64,000 nucleotides of DNA from Hanleya hanleyi (GCA_036873755.1 JAVTVY010025305.1:41067-105066), one strand, 5' to 3'. Counted from the stretch's first letter, positions 1 to 12,489 are shown. A program made the numbers and translations. Notes: generated by a model not told the origin, from the sequence alone.

Positions 1-980
1 TGGGATTACAGCATGCAAGAAAGTGGTTGGTTGGTTGTTTGAAGTTTAACGTCGCACCTAACCTTATTGGTCACACGGCGACGATGACACAAACAAACAT
101 ACCCTAACAAAACCCTAACCCCAACAAAAACCCAACCAAAACTACAAAAAAAAAAATAATTTCGAATTTTGAAAATTAGACTCTACAGACACTGATTACA
201 ATGGATCCTCAGAGAGCCCAATCTGTTTGATACTTTAATCTACCTCCTGTGCCAGACAAACATGGTACAAACCATGCTGCCCTAAGCCGGAGGGCTGCAA
301 GAAAGTGTAGCTTTATCAGCGGCAATTTATGCATTGCACAAGTGTGATAACAAGTTAATGACATAGAAACACAATGACCGACACAAACCCACCATTATCA
401 TTATGGGGGGGGGGGGCATAAGATCCAGATATGCAAACTGGTTCAAAATTGCCCAGATTCAGGCAGGCTAAAAATGGGCTCTCCTAATCACTTGTTTTAA
501 ATAATTTCCAAGGTACAGTAACATGCAAAAGCTTTTGGATAAATCAATGTACCAAAATTGAAGAATGAAAGTACTCAAAGTACTGATGTCTGGATCGCCA
601 ATAATGGATTTAAAGTTTCAAAACGTTTCAGCTGGCATGTTTCAGCAGGCATGTTTCAGCAGATGTATGGATAAATGTGGAGATTTCCTCCAATTTGTGG
701 ACGAGTCTGTTTGGGAAATCACAACTGGAACACAGTTTAGTTTTCAAGGAAGTGAATTTGTGAAGGTGGCTCATTTAGAAATATGCTAGGTATTCATGAT
801 AGCAAGAAACTATAGTAATATGCTTAAAAGTGGATCGTCTGCGTCAATGTCTTCTACCAGTTTTTGCGAGCAGATTTTCATAAGTTTATTGTGACAAAGC
901 GACAAATACGCGAGGAGACGGGATAGTTTTATTAATAGTTCTAATAGTTCTGTGTGGCACACATATTTGCAAGAGCTGCA
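1..980. other. no gene recognised; dispersed-repeat fragment at the left end
   Basis: No coding exon is convincing here. Positions 40-58 contain GTTTAACGTCGCACC, and a similar motif in reverse orientation lies near 19057-19075, which suggests a dispersed repeat. A run of ten G lies near 408-417. The short ORF at 565-789 has no recognisable domain. Confidence 0.4.
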
Positions 981-1606
981 TGAGTTTGCGTTAAGTCCCC
1001 ATTACTTATATATGCCTGCATGGTGTTTTTGTAAATTTGTTTGTTGACAACGACATAAACGTTGGAGAGACAATTTGTGCGAAAATTCCTGTTGTTGTTG
1101 CTGTACGATCATTGCGTATATAATTTAGTTTGAAAAAGTTTGAACACCACCAACAACAAAACTTTTCGAAAGCGGTACCTGACAAATTCTGTTGTTTCCG
1201 CTTTCGGTAAGTTTGGTTGTTGTTTAAATTTGCACTGGACAGGATCCGGTCAAGTTTACAAGACGAGAAAAATGTAAATACTATTGTTGTTGCTTCGACA
1301 CATATCTCCTCTGGAAATATATTCCATGCACTATGCGTACACATTAAAATAGTAACGAACGCCGACTTCACGGGAAAGAACGTACGAGTATTGAAAACTG
1401 GGGTCTTCATAATCCCAGAACCTGAACCTGTCAAGTGCGACACTCAGATCAAGGAACAAGATTTGCAACGTATGATCGTACAGCAACATTAACAGGGATT
1501 TTCGCACAAATTGTCTCTCCAACGCTATCGTTGTCAACAAACAAATTGCGAACTATATAAACACCAGGCATATATATTATAAGTAATCTGACTTACCGCA
1601 AACTCA
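981..1606. mobile_element. TIR element, about 626 bp, with roughly 140-bp inverted repeats
   Basis: The ends TGAGTTTGCG (981-990) and CGCAAACTCA (1597-1606) are inverse. The match continues inward for roughly 140 bp with scattered mismatches, for example TTTGTTTGTTGACAACGA on the left against its complement near 1525-1545. The arms end near 1125 and 1470. The interior of about 345 bp holds a second hairpin (arms with TTCGAAAGCGG and CCGCTTTCGG near 1160 and 1195) and an open frame of 91 codons at 1217-1492 that I cannot assign. No transposase is visible, so this is best read as a non-autonomous DNA element. I could not define a target duplication. Confidence 0.6.
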
Positions 1607-2389
1607 GACAGACGCAAAACCGAACAGACGGAAAACACCACGAGGTTTGAGCCGATCGCCCAGAACCAAAGAGCAAAAAAATAGTCCACCGATTCAAGCA
1701 GTCCCTGGGCGAAGAAATGAATATGAAATATACTCAAATTCAGATTTCGTTTTATTTCTAGTTAACATGAAACGATTACGACTGTTTTTTTCTTCATTTT
1801 CTGGTTAATACCCTGATATAAGACTCTGAGATAAGTGAAAATCACTGGCGGAGTGATACAGGTCAACCTTGTGTTTCCATGCCAAGAACCTGTTATCACA
1901 CTTGCTCATTTGCATGATCTTCGAATGCCACCGCAAGGTACATTTTCATCATTCATGCATGCTGTAATCCCACTGCAGCGCTCACGTAAATACATTTTAT
2001 GCGATTTTTATAATATATACCGGTATATTCTAAGTGGATTCACTAAAACATTGTAATAATTAAGGATGCATAACATTGAAACTAGTTGAAAGTTACAGCA
2101 GCATCATTGATCTTGAATTCTCAATTACGCTACTTTAGCCCCTTATTCAGTTTTTCACTCCATGGCAACTATGATTCGGTAATAAATTCTGATTGCTTAC
2201 TGAAGTTACTCCTCTGTCCTAAGATAACCAGGCTCAGATGGCCTGAATCTTGAACTGGCCTGCAATACAAGTTGAACAAGAACTTCCAGATATCCGGGGA
2301 ACCTTCAAAAGTCACAATGAAGCATGCAACCAAAGGTTCCCGATAGCCATAGATAACAGTGCACAATCTGAGCCATGAATAAATAATGA
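1607..2389. other. no gene or repeat recognised
   Basis: AT-rich sequence with only short ORFs on both strands and no domain signature. Confidence 0.35.
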
Positions 2390-3422
2390 AAATAAAAAAA
2401 ATAAATAAACAAAAAATTATACACAGCTGAAAACTTGATCAATTCATCACTCAATATAAAGGAAGCTCTCACCAAAGTTTCACCGGGCCTCGCTTCATGG
2501 ATCAGAAGATATACAGCGGACAAGAACACATGTTGACGGACGGACGGACGGACGTACGTACATGGCAACGACAAGACCCCGCAGCCCTATGGGCTGAGGG
2601 GTAACAAAATAAAAGAAATAATTAAAATTCATGAAATCATCATAGCCATCTGAAAATCTAATCACTTCATCAGTCAACATTCAGGAAGCTCTCACCAAAG
2701 TTTGGTCAGGCCTGACTTGATAGATCTGCAGATATTCAGCGGACAAGAACATGTTGATGGGCATAGATAACATTGCAAAAGCTGAGCCATCAATAAATAA
2801 TAAAAAAAATAATTAAACATCACGAAATCATCATAGCCATCTGAAAATCTAATCATTTCTTCAGTCAACATTCAGGAAGCTCTCACCAAAGTTTGGTCAG
2901 GCCCGCCTTCATAGATCTGCAGATATTCAGCGGACAAGAACATGTTGATGGGCATAGATAACATTGCAAAAGCTGAGCCATCAATAAATAATAAAAAAAA
3001 TAATTAAAAATCACGAAATCATCATAGCCATCTGAAAATCTAATCATTTCTTCAGTCAACATTCAGGAAGCTCTCACCAAAGTTTGGTCAGGCCTGACTT
3101 GATAGATCTGCAGATATTCAGCGGACAAGAACATGTTGATGGGCATAGATAACATTGCAAATGCTGAGCCATCAATAAATAATAAAAAAAATAATTAAAA
3201 ATCACGAAATCATCATAGCCATCTGAAAATCTAATCATTTCTTCAGTCAACATTCAGGAAGCTCTCACCAAAGTTTGGTCAGGCCCGCCTTCATAGATCT
3301 GCAGATATTCAGCGGACAAGAAAATGTTGACGGACGGACGGACGGACGTCCGGACGGACGTCCGGACGGACGTACGTACATGGCAACGACAAGACCCTAC
3401 AGCCCTATGGGCTGAGGGGTAA
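2390..3422. repeat. 191-bp tandem array capped by GGAC-repeat units
   Basis: The word CATAGCCAT recurs at 2641, 2832, 3023 and 3214, an exact 191-bp period. Each unit carries GGAAGCTCTCACCAAAGTTT, AGATATTCAGCGGACAAG and ATAAATAATAAAAAAA. The first diverged unit (near 2390-2600) and the last (near 3240-3420) end in a different way from the inner units: a (GGAC)n run, then GTACGTACATGGCAACGACA and CAGCCCTATGGGCTGAGGGG. The array therefore looks like internal tandem expansion of one element whose original 3' end is kept at both outer units. Confidence 0.8.
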
Positions 3423-4519
3423 AAATCAAGTGAATGGAAAATGAACATTTACGGAGGCTCATATTATGAATAGACAAGCATTTGAATTTGGATTATTCAT
3501 GTGTTTATGGGTCATGCTCATAGTTCTCACAATAAAACAACAAATTCCAGCTAGTTATGTGAATGTTCGCTCAGGTGAGATACATGCCCTCAAGTCTTTC
3601 TTCAACTTTTTTGCATTTTTAATCAGATCATTATAATGACTTAAATTATCTTATTCAACATCATCTGATTACTTGCTAATTTGTTTTGTAGTTTCCCTGA
3701 GAAAATAGTCTAAATAACAAATTTGGAAAACATGACAGGAAAATCTACAAAAAAAATGCATATTTAGAAAACGATCTCAATATGGCTTCTTTATTTAATC
3801 GCATTTAATTTCACTGCAGAATGTCAAAATCCAATAAAAAATATCTAAGACGAAATTGAGGGGCACCTTCAAGATATTTGGGGACTTGAACGGAGAAGGT
3901 ATTAGTTGCGTGAAATCAAATTTCCATAAAATGTTTTGTTTCAACTCACCATGTAAAAATCGCATTTACAATCACCAGTCCTTTACTTGTCCCAAAATTA
4001 CATAAATAACGCTAGGAGTGTAGCAGAGAAATTCTACAGAGAGGGCCTGAAGACCGTGTAATGATTAAATAAATGTTATTTACCTTATTTACATGGGCAG
4101 ATCTTGCAGTGTAATATTTTTGGTAACCTTTCTGAAACATCGACAATACACACTTGCCAACATGGTTGAAACTATATTTTAATTGAAATAAAGAAAGGGG
4201 ATCGGCGAACAGGCGAGACCAAAATAAACGCCTTACCCTAAATTTAACAATATAATTGCAGATGGAGCTTATAGATAAGTTACATGGAGAAGTGAGGAAG
4301 TGAACAGTGCAAAATAAAGAGAAACAACAACAACACATGTAGTCGATAGATATGATATAGAAGTGATACACCACGAACATATTAGAAACTATAGGAGACC
4401 CCTGCATACAAATACATCGTCCAAGGTGGCTAAAGATAACAAATATAACAATGTTATAAGATATGTAAGATATACCATACTATTTCATATAGATCTAAAT
4501 GTGACTAATAAATCATGGA
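3423..4519. other. no gene recognised
   Basis: AT-rich sequence without a convincing exon; the short minus-strand ORF at 4012-4407 is of low complexity in composition and has no domain I recognise. Confidence 0.35.
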
Positions 4520-5640
4520 TTTTACTCACGTCTTATTATTATCAATGATGGTGTTGTTGGTTTTTTTAAGAAAACAATCGCTAATAAATTTGGAAATTAA
4601 TGTGAGAACATTGTTGCAACTGAAATTACCTAAATCGTTCTGAACAGAGGATACAGCGGTGTACCCTGACGAGAATGTCAATATTTTGATTTCCAGACAA
4701 AGATGGGTCACCAAAGAGGAGTTTGTGAACATTAGGCGGTTCCAGGATATCAGCCAAGTATTCTTGGCGAAGGTTATTATAAACAGGACAAAAACAGAAA
4801 TAGTGCGAGGTGTCTTCATAATGATAACCACAAGCACATATCGCAGTATCTGAAATATGGCGCAAAAACATATGTGCTTTAAGATTACCACAATTTAATG
4901 TCAGTTGTGACATTATTACTTGGGCCCCGACGTTCACCATAACAATAGGGACGAGGAATTTTCAGGTCATCTGACGACAGGTATTTCTTAAATATACGAA
5001 AGATGGGGCTACTCGAGTTTCATAATTCAGGCCATTCCATATTTCAATCGTAGATGGTACAAAGAAATTTTGGGACTGAGATGTCATAGAAAATGGGACG
5101 CGAAAGTTTGAGGCATTTCGTAAAGTATAATGAGACATCTGGGCCACGTGATCTGGGAGTAACGATGTCAAATATTGTGGAACTTTTCCATATATCATTT
5201 TATAAAATAAATGAAGTTTTTGTCGTTCTCTTCTTTCGTCTAATGGGATAAACCTAGATTCTTCATAAACTAATTGACGTCCCCACAAATGGCACCCACA
5301 AATGGTCCTGATGGCATCGAGTTGGAGATTTTCAAGAATATCAGCATGATAGGCCGTACAGTTATCCCAGACAATATCGGCATAATCAAATACAGGTAGT
5401 ATGAATGATTTATAAAGAATTTCTAACGATTTTCGAGAAAGTCTATATTTTAGGCTCTTTAAACAATTTACCATTGGGCTTATTTTCTTAAACATATATT
5501 CTATGCGTTGATCCCAGCGGCCAGAAGATTGGAAAATTATACTACGGTGAAAATTTACTTCGTTTATTGTAGTATCATTCATTGACAAAAGTGGATGGAC
5601 ATTTCTATTTATTTTCCGAGAGAAGAGTATTCTTCCAGTT
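4520..5640 (-). pseudogene. 5'-truncated LINE fragment, C-terminal part of ORF2
   Basis: A minus-strand frame opens near 5637 and runs to a stop at 4962. It encodes the region downstream of the RT catalytic core: ISPMVNCLKSLKYRLSRKSL, FDYADIVWDNC, YEESRFIPLDERRERQKLHL. After a frameshift near 4950 it continues at 4940-4626 with CACGYHYEDTSHYFCFCPVY, the Cys/His motif at the protein's end. The same segments occur in the 44.3-48.3 kb LINE, for example ISPMINCLRSLKYRLSRRSL, FDYADVISCNC and CTCGHPNETPEHFFLFCPVY, so the two are one family. Endonuclease and RT catalytic motifs are absent, as expected for a 5'-truncated copy. It is inactive. Confidence 0.85.
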
Positions 5641-7460
5641 TGTGGCGGGCTAAATTATAAGAGCCATTTTTTGCCCACTGAGATATTTTACCCAAATCAT
5701 ACTTTAGATACTTGCTTTGTCCCGATTTGTGGATTTTCAACAATTATATACAGTCAACAAATAATCGAATATCACATTTTAAATCAATTACCAAGATGTA
5801 ACCGTTAGTTACATCTTACATCAAATATACCGGTTAAATTCCATATTATTTCATGTGATAATGTACAACGTTAAAACTGGGGTGAATTATTGCCCTCACC
5901 CTACCAGACTTTCAATCTCATCTCCGGAACGACGTCGACAAAAGCTTGAGAACTGATTCAACAATCTATATATCAAATATATGCAAATATTATGCACATT
6001 TGCAAACAGTGAACGGGCTATTCGAGTAAAACCTTCATACTCACAACATACGACAACTGATGTAAGTTAATTATAACTAAAATGAGCATTTTCTGCAATG
6101 AATCGTGAACACAATGAGTCTAGGTTCTCTCGTACAAGATTAAAAGGAAGGGTCATATTTGCAAAAACAGTTTCGCTTGCAGTTGTTAGGTCAAGTTATC
6201 TCTTTGAGCAAGTTCTGTTGGTATTTTTAAGACCCTTTCACTCATAACATTTTTATCAACATATACTTATTTTTGTCTAGGGTTAATAGATAAATAAGCA
6301 CAGATGATAAATATAATAATAATGTCATTGACTCAAATGTGCAAATTCTCTCGCCTGTGAGCAATAGACACATACTCGGACCAGCAGAACTGCATACTCA
6401 CCTGAAAACAAGTCAATATTTTCATAATGTTCACGGTTAGGTACTGGCAGTAACCGCGAACATTTGTTATAATGATACTTCTGACTGTAAAACTAAAGGC
6501 AATGAATAGTAATTAGAGTGCGAAAAACGGCATACATGCATTTGATACGACAGTAATTTCCACACGGTTAAGAACTATTAGATTTCTGAAACTACGCTGC
6601 TCTCGTACTACAATCCACTTGGGCATATTCGTGGATTGGGCAGTTTCAGCTCTCATTAGAAAGAATATTCCGGTATGTAACGTTCAATTCGCTGCTAATT
6701 CAATTCCATGAATTATCAAATTTATAGATTAATGGGCAAATTTTCAAATAAATGCATTGACTGTCGGGTTTTGCAAATTCACAACGTATACTGTGAGCAT
6801 TTCAGACAAAAAATTTGTGAGATGAGACGTGCCCAAACGCGTCCACATGTAATTCAGGCACCATGCCTACCTTTGATAATTAAACAGTATTAGGAATAGC
6901 TTGACATATCAGACTGTCTGTCTGATTACAAGCCACCCAAGTTCAAAATAGGGAAGGTGACAGTTATTACCCTCGTAATTGTCCCCATTTCCTTATCTTA
7001 CTAGTACATATACGTTAATGAATAGTTTCATTTGAAACGGTGTTTTGTATTTTTTACTCAAATGAGACAAGAATACTTCATATCAACCTAGAAATAGGAG
7101 TATCCATAAAATTATCTAATTGTGTTGAGTCGGGATAAAAGCATAAGATTTATGGAAAAATAAGAAATGGCTGGCATCCAATGAGGCAACTAATGGTTGC
7201 ATCTTCGAAATTACCACCGTTTCCGAGATGGTCACAACTATATGGTATGTAACCTGGTGCTATGTAAGAGAAATATTGAGATGGAAAGCAACGGGGTAAT
7301 CATCGACATTAAAACAGTTTAGATTTATTTCAGTCAACCTTCGTGATATTGTTTTAAGGAGTAAATTTTCAGAAGGAACATGCGACAGGTTAGCGTCAAC
7401 CCATATATCTTCAGCTTTTTGAACGAGTTAGCACTCAATAGTCACGATAATAAGCATTAT
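5641..7460. other. no gene recognised
   Basis: AT-rich, no exon or repeat family that I can support. Confidence 0.35.
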
Positions 7461-7502
7461 ACAAGCGTCTAGTCCGTCATTCAATATCCAGCCGTTCATT
7501 AA

Positions 7503-8050
7503 CTCTATCTGGCTTGGGCGATTTGGGGTGTATCGCAGCCTGGGGGGGCTATACCCCCTATATATTTTCTCTACCACTAAGACTAGAGCGCTGAAACTTA
7601 CCTCACAGTATCTTTGGTTCAAGCTTTACCAGGAAATGTACAAAAATCCAAGATGGTCGCCATCTCGGAAGCCATTTTTCGGCCTTTTTGGGGTCGGTTT
7701 TTCGAAATTTTCATTTTTCCGATTTTTCTCTCGAAAAAAAGCAAATAAGATATAGAATAATTAGTTTTGCATAAATAAAATACTTTCAAGGCCTTTTAGG
7801 CAAGGAAAATGTAAAGAAATGGAGCGAAAAGATTGAAAAACACGACTTTCGCGGATACCACATGGCCGCCATTTTGAATTTACCCATGATCCGTTGCCCG
7901 GGGGTATATGAAAATAGGCTCAAAATGACCCCAATAAGATAGGCTTAAAAGTCACCAAGTTTCAGCCTCCTCGGTTTTGTCGTTTCGGAGCAGCAGGGAA
8001 AAGTTCTCTAGGAGGGGGCACGTTCCGCCCCCCTCCCAGGCCAGGTAGGG
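7503..8050. mobile_element. piggyBac-like MITE, copy A (548 bp, TTAA flanks)
   Basis: The element starts CTCTATCTGGCTTGGGCGA and ends CCCAGGCCAGGTAGGG, an imperfect terminal inverted repeat. TTAA flanks it at 7499-7502 and 8051-8054. The host repeat reads GTTCATTAAAGAATTTCC when the insert is removed, close to GTCCATTAGAGAATATCC in the uninterrupted family B copy at about 58970-58990. TTAA duplication with termini beginning CCCT is the hallmark of the piggyBac superfamily. No transposase is encoded. Confidence 0.75.
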
Positions 8051-8448
8051 TTAAAGAATTTCCGCGTCCATAACCCAAAGACCTAATTCATATAATAGCA
8101 TTATCACCAAATTAAAAGAATAAATAATACTATGTTAGTTTCTTGCAAGACAGAATCGTTCAACAGTTTTCAATGATGCCGGCAAGACATGGTGATGTTC
8201 CAAAAATATCAAATCCGTATCGCCGATCAGTATCCTTAATCCATATGGTTTTCCTCGTAAATTCGTTATCTAGAATATGATGTATCTCGGACTGTTCATA
8301 TGAACATCATGATAATCTTGAAGTACATGGGTTCATACGGCTCCTAGCCTCGAGTTAAGCGGAAACGAAACGTAACGACATAAATCTTGCACGCTTCGCT
8401 CGTATTTTGGTATCAGCATGCGATATGTATCTACAAATTTGAGAAACT

Positions 8449-8829
8449 CATCTTCATTTTATCCAGCCAATTTCTGCGTTCCCACTTCGAACTTCCCTTG
8501 ATATATCTGGACCCCTTCAATGTTCAAATAACTTATAGACACGAGACGTCACTGACCTCGAAACATTTGAAATTCGAAATGGGTCGCACAAGAGCGTTAT
8601 TGATTGGCTGACCTAATTAGTGGGCAACATATTAGGAGGAAGAACGCCGCTAGTAGCGGATGATGTCACTCTATGTGACTTCACTCGCAATCGATGTGTA
8701 CGTTCTGATTGGTTCTTCTGTCGTTAGCTGGTGAAATGTACACCTCGGATTTTGAACGCTGAAGGGGTCAGATAAATCAAGGCAGGTTCGAAGTGGGAAC
8801 GTAGAAATTGGCTGGATAAAATGAAGATG
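8449..8829. mobile_element. MITE with 8-bp target duplication (381 bp)
   Basis: The termini CATCTTCATTTTATCCAGCC and GGCTGGATAAAATGAAGATG are perfect inverses. Homology continues inward for about 90 bp (TTCCCACTTCGAAC near 8482 against GTTCGAAGTGGGAA near 8790). GAGAAACT is duplicated at 8441-8448 and 8830-8837. The sister repeat at 54120-54145 reads AAATTTGAGAAAACTCGAGT, a single copy at the same place, so the empty site is present in this window. An 8-bp duplication fits hAT-type transposases (inference). There is no coding capacity. Confidence 0.85.
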
Positions 8830-8889
8830 GAGAAACTTGGCGTGGAGGCGCATGGTGGTATATAGCCCTATTTTATAAGTTTTTGCAAT

Positions 8890-9604
8890 AATGTTCTATG
8901 ACGTTGGTTAAAATCGTTACATTTAAGACAGGATTTAGCAAATGCTACTAGGCGAGATATGTATGCATATTCAGGTCCCACTGGAATATTACTGTCCAGA
9001 AAGGGATAGTATACGATGTCTACATTGTAATCCTCTCTTAGACCAGTTGAATACGCCTCACTCGATTGGCACCCCTACGGTAAAGTTAAATCAGTGCAGC
9101 AACAATTGGCAAGCTATGTGACAAATAATTTCAGCCACCTACGCCAGTGTAACAGAAATGATTGAAACACTAAACTGGTATACCTTGATTGAAAGGAGAC
9201 AGGAAACCAATAAACTTTTTCCCGATAATTGACTGATTATGTATCAATGAAAACAACACACGAAGACATGAATTCCGCTACAGACGCATAAAGATATTGA
9301 TTTTCTCCCTCATCTATAAGCCTGTAGAACTCCCTGCTATCAAACACTGTGCTAAACACAGACGCCAAGCTGTTCAAAATGTCGTTGTTAGACTACTTTG
9401 GTACCAAAGGGGCCCAGTAAGCCACCATTAATTTTAAAATCAACATTGACATGGACTTCCCTTTATTTCGTTTTTTTTTTTAACTTCAGTTGATTAATTT
9501 AAAAAATAGTACAATAATTGATTCGGAAAGAAAAGAAGGAACAAATATTGCATGGTGAATACCATTAGCAGATATGTTGCCTCTCGTCTATATCCGATAT
9601 CCTC
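8890..9604. other. no gene recognised
   Basis: Nothing supportable beyond a T10 run near 9471. Confidence 0.3.
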
Positions 9605-9617
9605 AATTTAAGACTAA

Positions 9618-9781
9618 CACAATGCTATTCTATGGATAACAACTTCTTTATTGCTGTGGAGCTGACGTTTCGTTGGAGATACTTCCAACTTTTTCACAGC
9701 TTTGAAAAAGTTGGAAGTATCTCCAACGAAACGTCAGCTCCACAGCAATAAAGAAGTTGTTATCCATAGAATAGCATTGTG
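9618..9781. repeat. perfect 79-bp-arm hairpin with 6-nt loop
   Basis: Positions 9618-9696 are the exact reverse complement of 9703-9781; the loop is CAGCTT (9697-9702). The pair is flanked by a 12-bp direct repeat AATTTAAGACTA (9605-9616 and 9816-9827), which may be a target duplication. The arms include ATAAAGAAGTTGTTATCC. Perfect identity over 79 bp implies recent origin or arm correction. A transcript would fold into a long duplex. Confidence 0.9.
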
Positions 9782-9827
9782 GTATATACGCCAACTTCTG
9801 AATGCCTATCAAAGAAATTTAAGACTA

Positions 9828-11636
9828 GGCATTATGAGAAGAAGAAGCAGAAGAAGAAGAAGTAGAGATAATTCGGAAAACGATCTCGATGCGATATAGA
9901 CAGATCTGTCTGTTTCTTCCGATCGGGATAAGAATGATCTCTCATCGCTGAATGAACATAGCGCAATTCAGATTTTATTACTTATACCATAGCCTTGGGC
10001 GAATAACGCTGCAAGATATGAATGTTGAAAACCACGCCAGCGGTTGATATTAATTGGTTTCGCACGCCAGGTTGTACAGAATACGCAGTGATAGGCGAAT
10101 GTTCCCGTCTCGCTCTAACTGTCTTTTGCCAGTTCTCGGTTATTACTGGGGACAAGTTGACTATAAACCTTCATGATGAACGTCAAGAAATAGAACTGCT
10201 TAAAGTTGTGACCCATATGTTCGACACTGGCCGTGGTCGCGGCCTATGCATGATGACCATTCAGAGATACCAACGCGAGAACACCAGACTGCAATATAAC
10301 CGTGGTCTGCGGAGAAGCTCCTTACTTCACTAACTGTACAACAGCATGCAGGCGTCAGATCGGACATTCAATATTCAGCTGTCGCCCATAAAAGAATTTC
10401 CGCGTCAATAATCGAAAAGTCTATTTCGTTTGACAGCAACAATTCCAATTGTGTATGAAATAAAAATGACACAAACTCATCTTGTCCACTCTAATACCTC
10501 TATGATACCGTTACGATGAAGAGGTAGTCATCTTTATGGAAACATAGTGATGTGTCCCGGTATGTACACACTGATTCCACCGAAGGGGAACCGGTTTATA
10601 TTTCATGCAATATGTATCCCAATACGACGAGACACTCAAGAATTCATTCGACCTCGAAACATTTGCCTCACATAGAGACCATCCAAAAGGCTACAGATCA
10701 ACTTTAATGTCTTATAGGGCATCAAAATTTTGATTAATGTTCAAGTAATCATGTTGTTTGAAATATGTTCAGAAACATTCATTCTGACTCTCTTCGCGAA
10801 ATGAATTTGAACTTTACAAGCCATATAACTGAATTGGTCACGGTCAATGCAAAAGAGGCGACTTCATGGACTAAATTGGTTAACTGCTTAACTGTGTGCC
10901 AAATCTTGTCGACCCAGCGTCATCTGGTTCGACGTAAAACGCATCAAGGTAAGATACTAATGCCCAGATTAGCAACAGGTCATTTTATTTGACATGGAAT
11001 GGCATAATTAATGACAGCAGTAAAACAATAATATATAAAAAGGTGAAAGAATGGCTACGCATTTTCAAAATATTGTAGATGCTTGAGCATCGTGCATTAA
11101 TATCATGAATATTACTGCAATTGTCCTGAAACCTGATGACGTAGGGCCCCTACATCCATATCGATAAAATCCCACTTCTATCCTCTGATGCAATGCCGGC
11201 CCCCAACATCCATGACAATTAAATGGCTGGTGGGGATATACAATTAAAATTAGCCTGTCACCTCCCTCATGTAACACGGCATCAACCTGCCAGCGCGAGG
11301 TCCCAGCACAGTCGGAAGAGCAAGCTTTAATTTGGTGTGTCGGGTGACACATATGACTTCACGCCTTGGGACACATGCACTGACAATGAAAATTTAATTG
11401 GTTTCGTGTTACATAAACGATGTTATATTTCTGGATAAGTGTCCACGTGTCATACAGATGAATGAATACACAATTCATCACGTGATTGAGAAATAAATAC
11501 GCTATCGGGGTTGGGGCCATTTACTGTATATACTGCAAGTTTAAGCACATTCTGATTTTTATAAATGAACGTGATCTACGCCCTTATGTTCTAATCCCCG
11601 AGTATCGTGAACAAATATGACAGATGTTAAAATGCC
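9828..11636. other. mostly unassigned; small family B fragment
   Basis: Positions about 10350-10450 (GGACATTCAATATTCAGC, AAAGAATTTCCGCGTC) match the 5' part of family B. The ORF at 10022-10333 has no recognised domain. The rest shows nothing I can support. Confidence 0.4.
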
Positions 11637-11937
11637 CTGAGGCTTGTTCGAGTTGTCACAGCGACACAGCTCATCAATTACCAATATACGAGTTGTCAGA
11701 GCATTTCCATCATAGCTCTCTAGATTTGTATCTTATACCGCTTATGTCGGTGCTAGGGGCCACATGAACAGGTACAACGAAAGAGTACCTGAGATACAAC
11801 ATATATCATGAATCGTTAGATTCTTGGTATGTGCTTTAGAATAGATTAACCAGAAAACTATACTGTGAATTCATGTGGCTCTGTCAGTATGTCGGTACCT
11901 CTTCCCACTTCCCTTATATGTGTTGTAATTGCATATA
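11637..11937 (-). repeat. family A fragment, inverted relative to the 28.5-31.7 kb array
   Basis: Words such as CATAGCTCTCTAGATTTGTA, GAGATACAACATATATCATG and CTTCCCACTTCCCTTATATG are the reverse complements of conserved words in the roughly 500-bp array. This is a single diverged unit. Confidence 0.75.
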
Positions 11938-12483
11938 CATGTACGTACGTACAGCTTTTGTCAGATCTTAACTGCCAATAGACTTTCTTTTCTCGACATA
12001 ATGAAGGTTGTTATTTATGACAACCCCAACAGTAGGGTATCTAATAATTCCCTTTCATCTCAATTAAATAAAAGAATCTTAGTCTGAAAGACATAATTTC
12101 TTTTGTCAACATGTTTTGACAAAGAGACAGTTTTTCCCAACATGTTGTAGAGTACTCCATAATTTTGTGAACAGTTTTGAACAATCAAAGCTGAATACAG
12201 ACAGAATAATTTATGTAGATGGCTTCCAAAGTGTGTTTTAAGTGATCCAATTATTAAAACATCAACGTGGTAGCTTTTCTGGTGCTATCGTAGAGAAATA
12301 AAAATATTAGGGAAATCTTTCTTACGATGTATATACACGAGAAATGAAAGGGTGGTGGAAAAGGATGCCGGAGTACTGACAAGAAGTCATATGACCCCAC
12401 AGATAGATATACTGACTGCATATTTCTAAAACATCACAAGAACCAAAGAAGATCCATGAGATGATTTGTATCCCTGCCACGCT

Positions 12484-12489
12484 TTTATT
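12484..12489 (-). promoter_or_regulatory. candidate polyadenylation signal of the SLC22 gene
   Basis: TTTATT on the plus strand reads AATAAA on the minus strand, about 126 nt beyond the stop codon at 12615-12617. Position is typical; no transcript evidence is available. Confidence 0.4.

Larger units (their letters stand above)
7461..8889 (+). repeat. dispersed repeat family B, copy interrupted by two MITEs
   Basis: Family B is defined by comparison with 58937-59368 and 53770-54180. Shared words include GTCTAGTCCGTCAT, TTTCAATGATGCC, GTTCCAAAAATATCAAATCC, AAGTACATGGGTTCATACGG and CAGCATGCGATATGTAT. In this copy the sequence is broken by two insertions (7503-8050 and 8449-8829), both absent from sister copies. 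No coding capacity is visible. It shares the core CGGCCCCTAGC...TAAGCGG.ATTAGATACAA with the 28.5-31.7 kb array (family A), so the two families are related or contain a common module. Confidence 0.75.

Noticed and set aside
9703..9745. Hammerhead-ribozyme-like segment (GTTGGA...TCCAACGAAACGTC)
   Set aside because: GAAAC after a 6-bp stem is suggestive, but the CUGANGA core is not present and no consistent third stem can be drawn.
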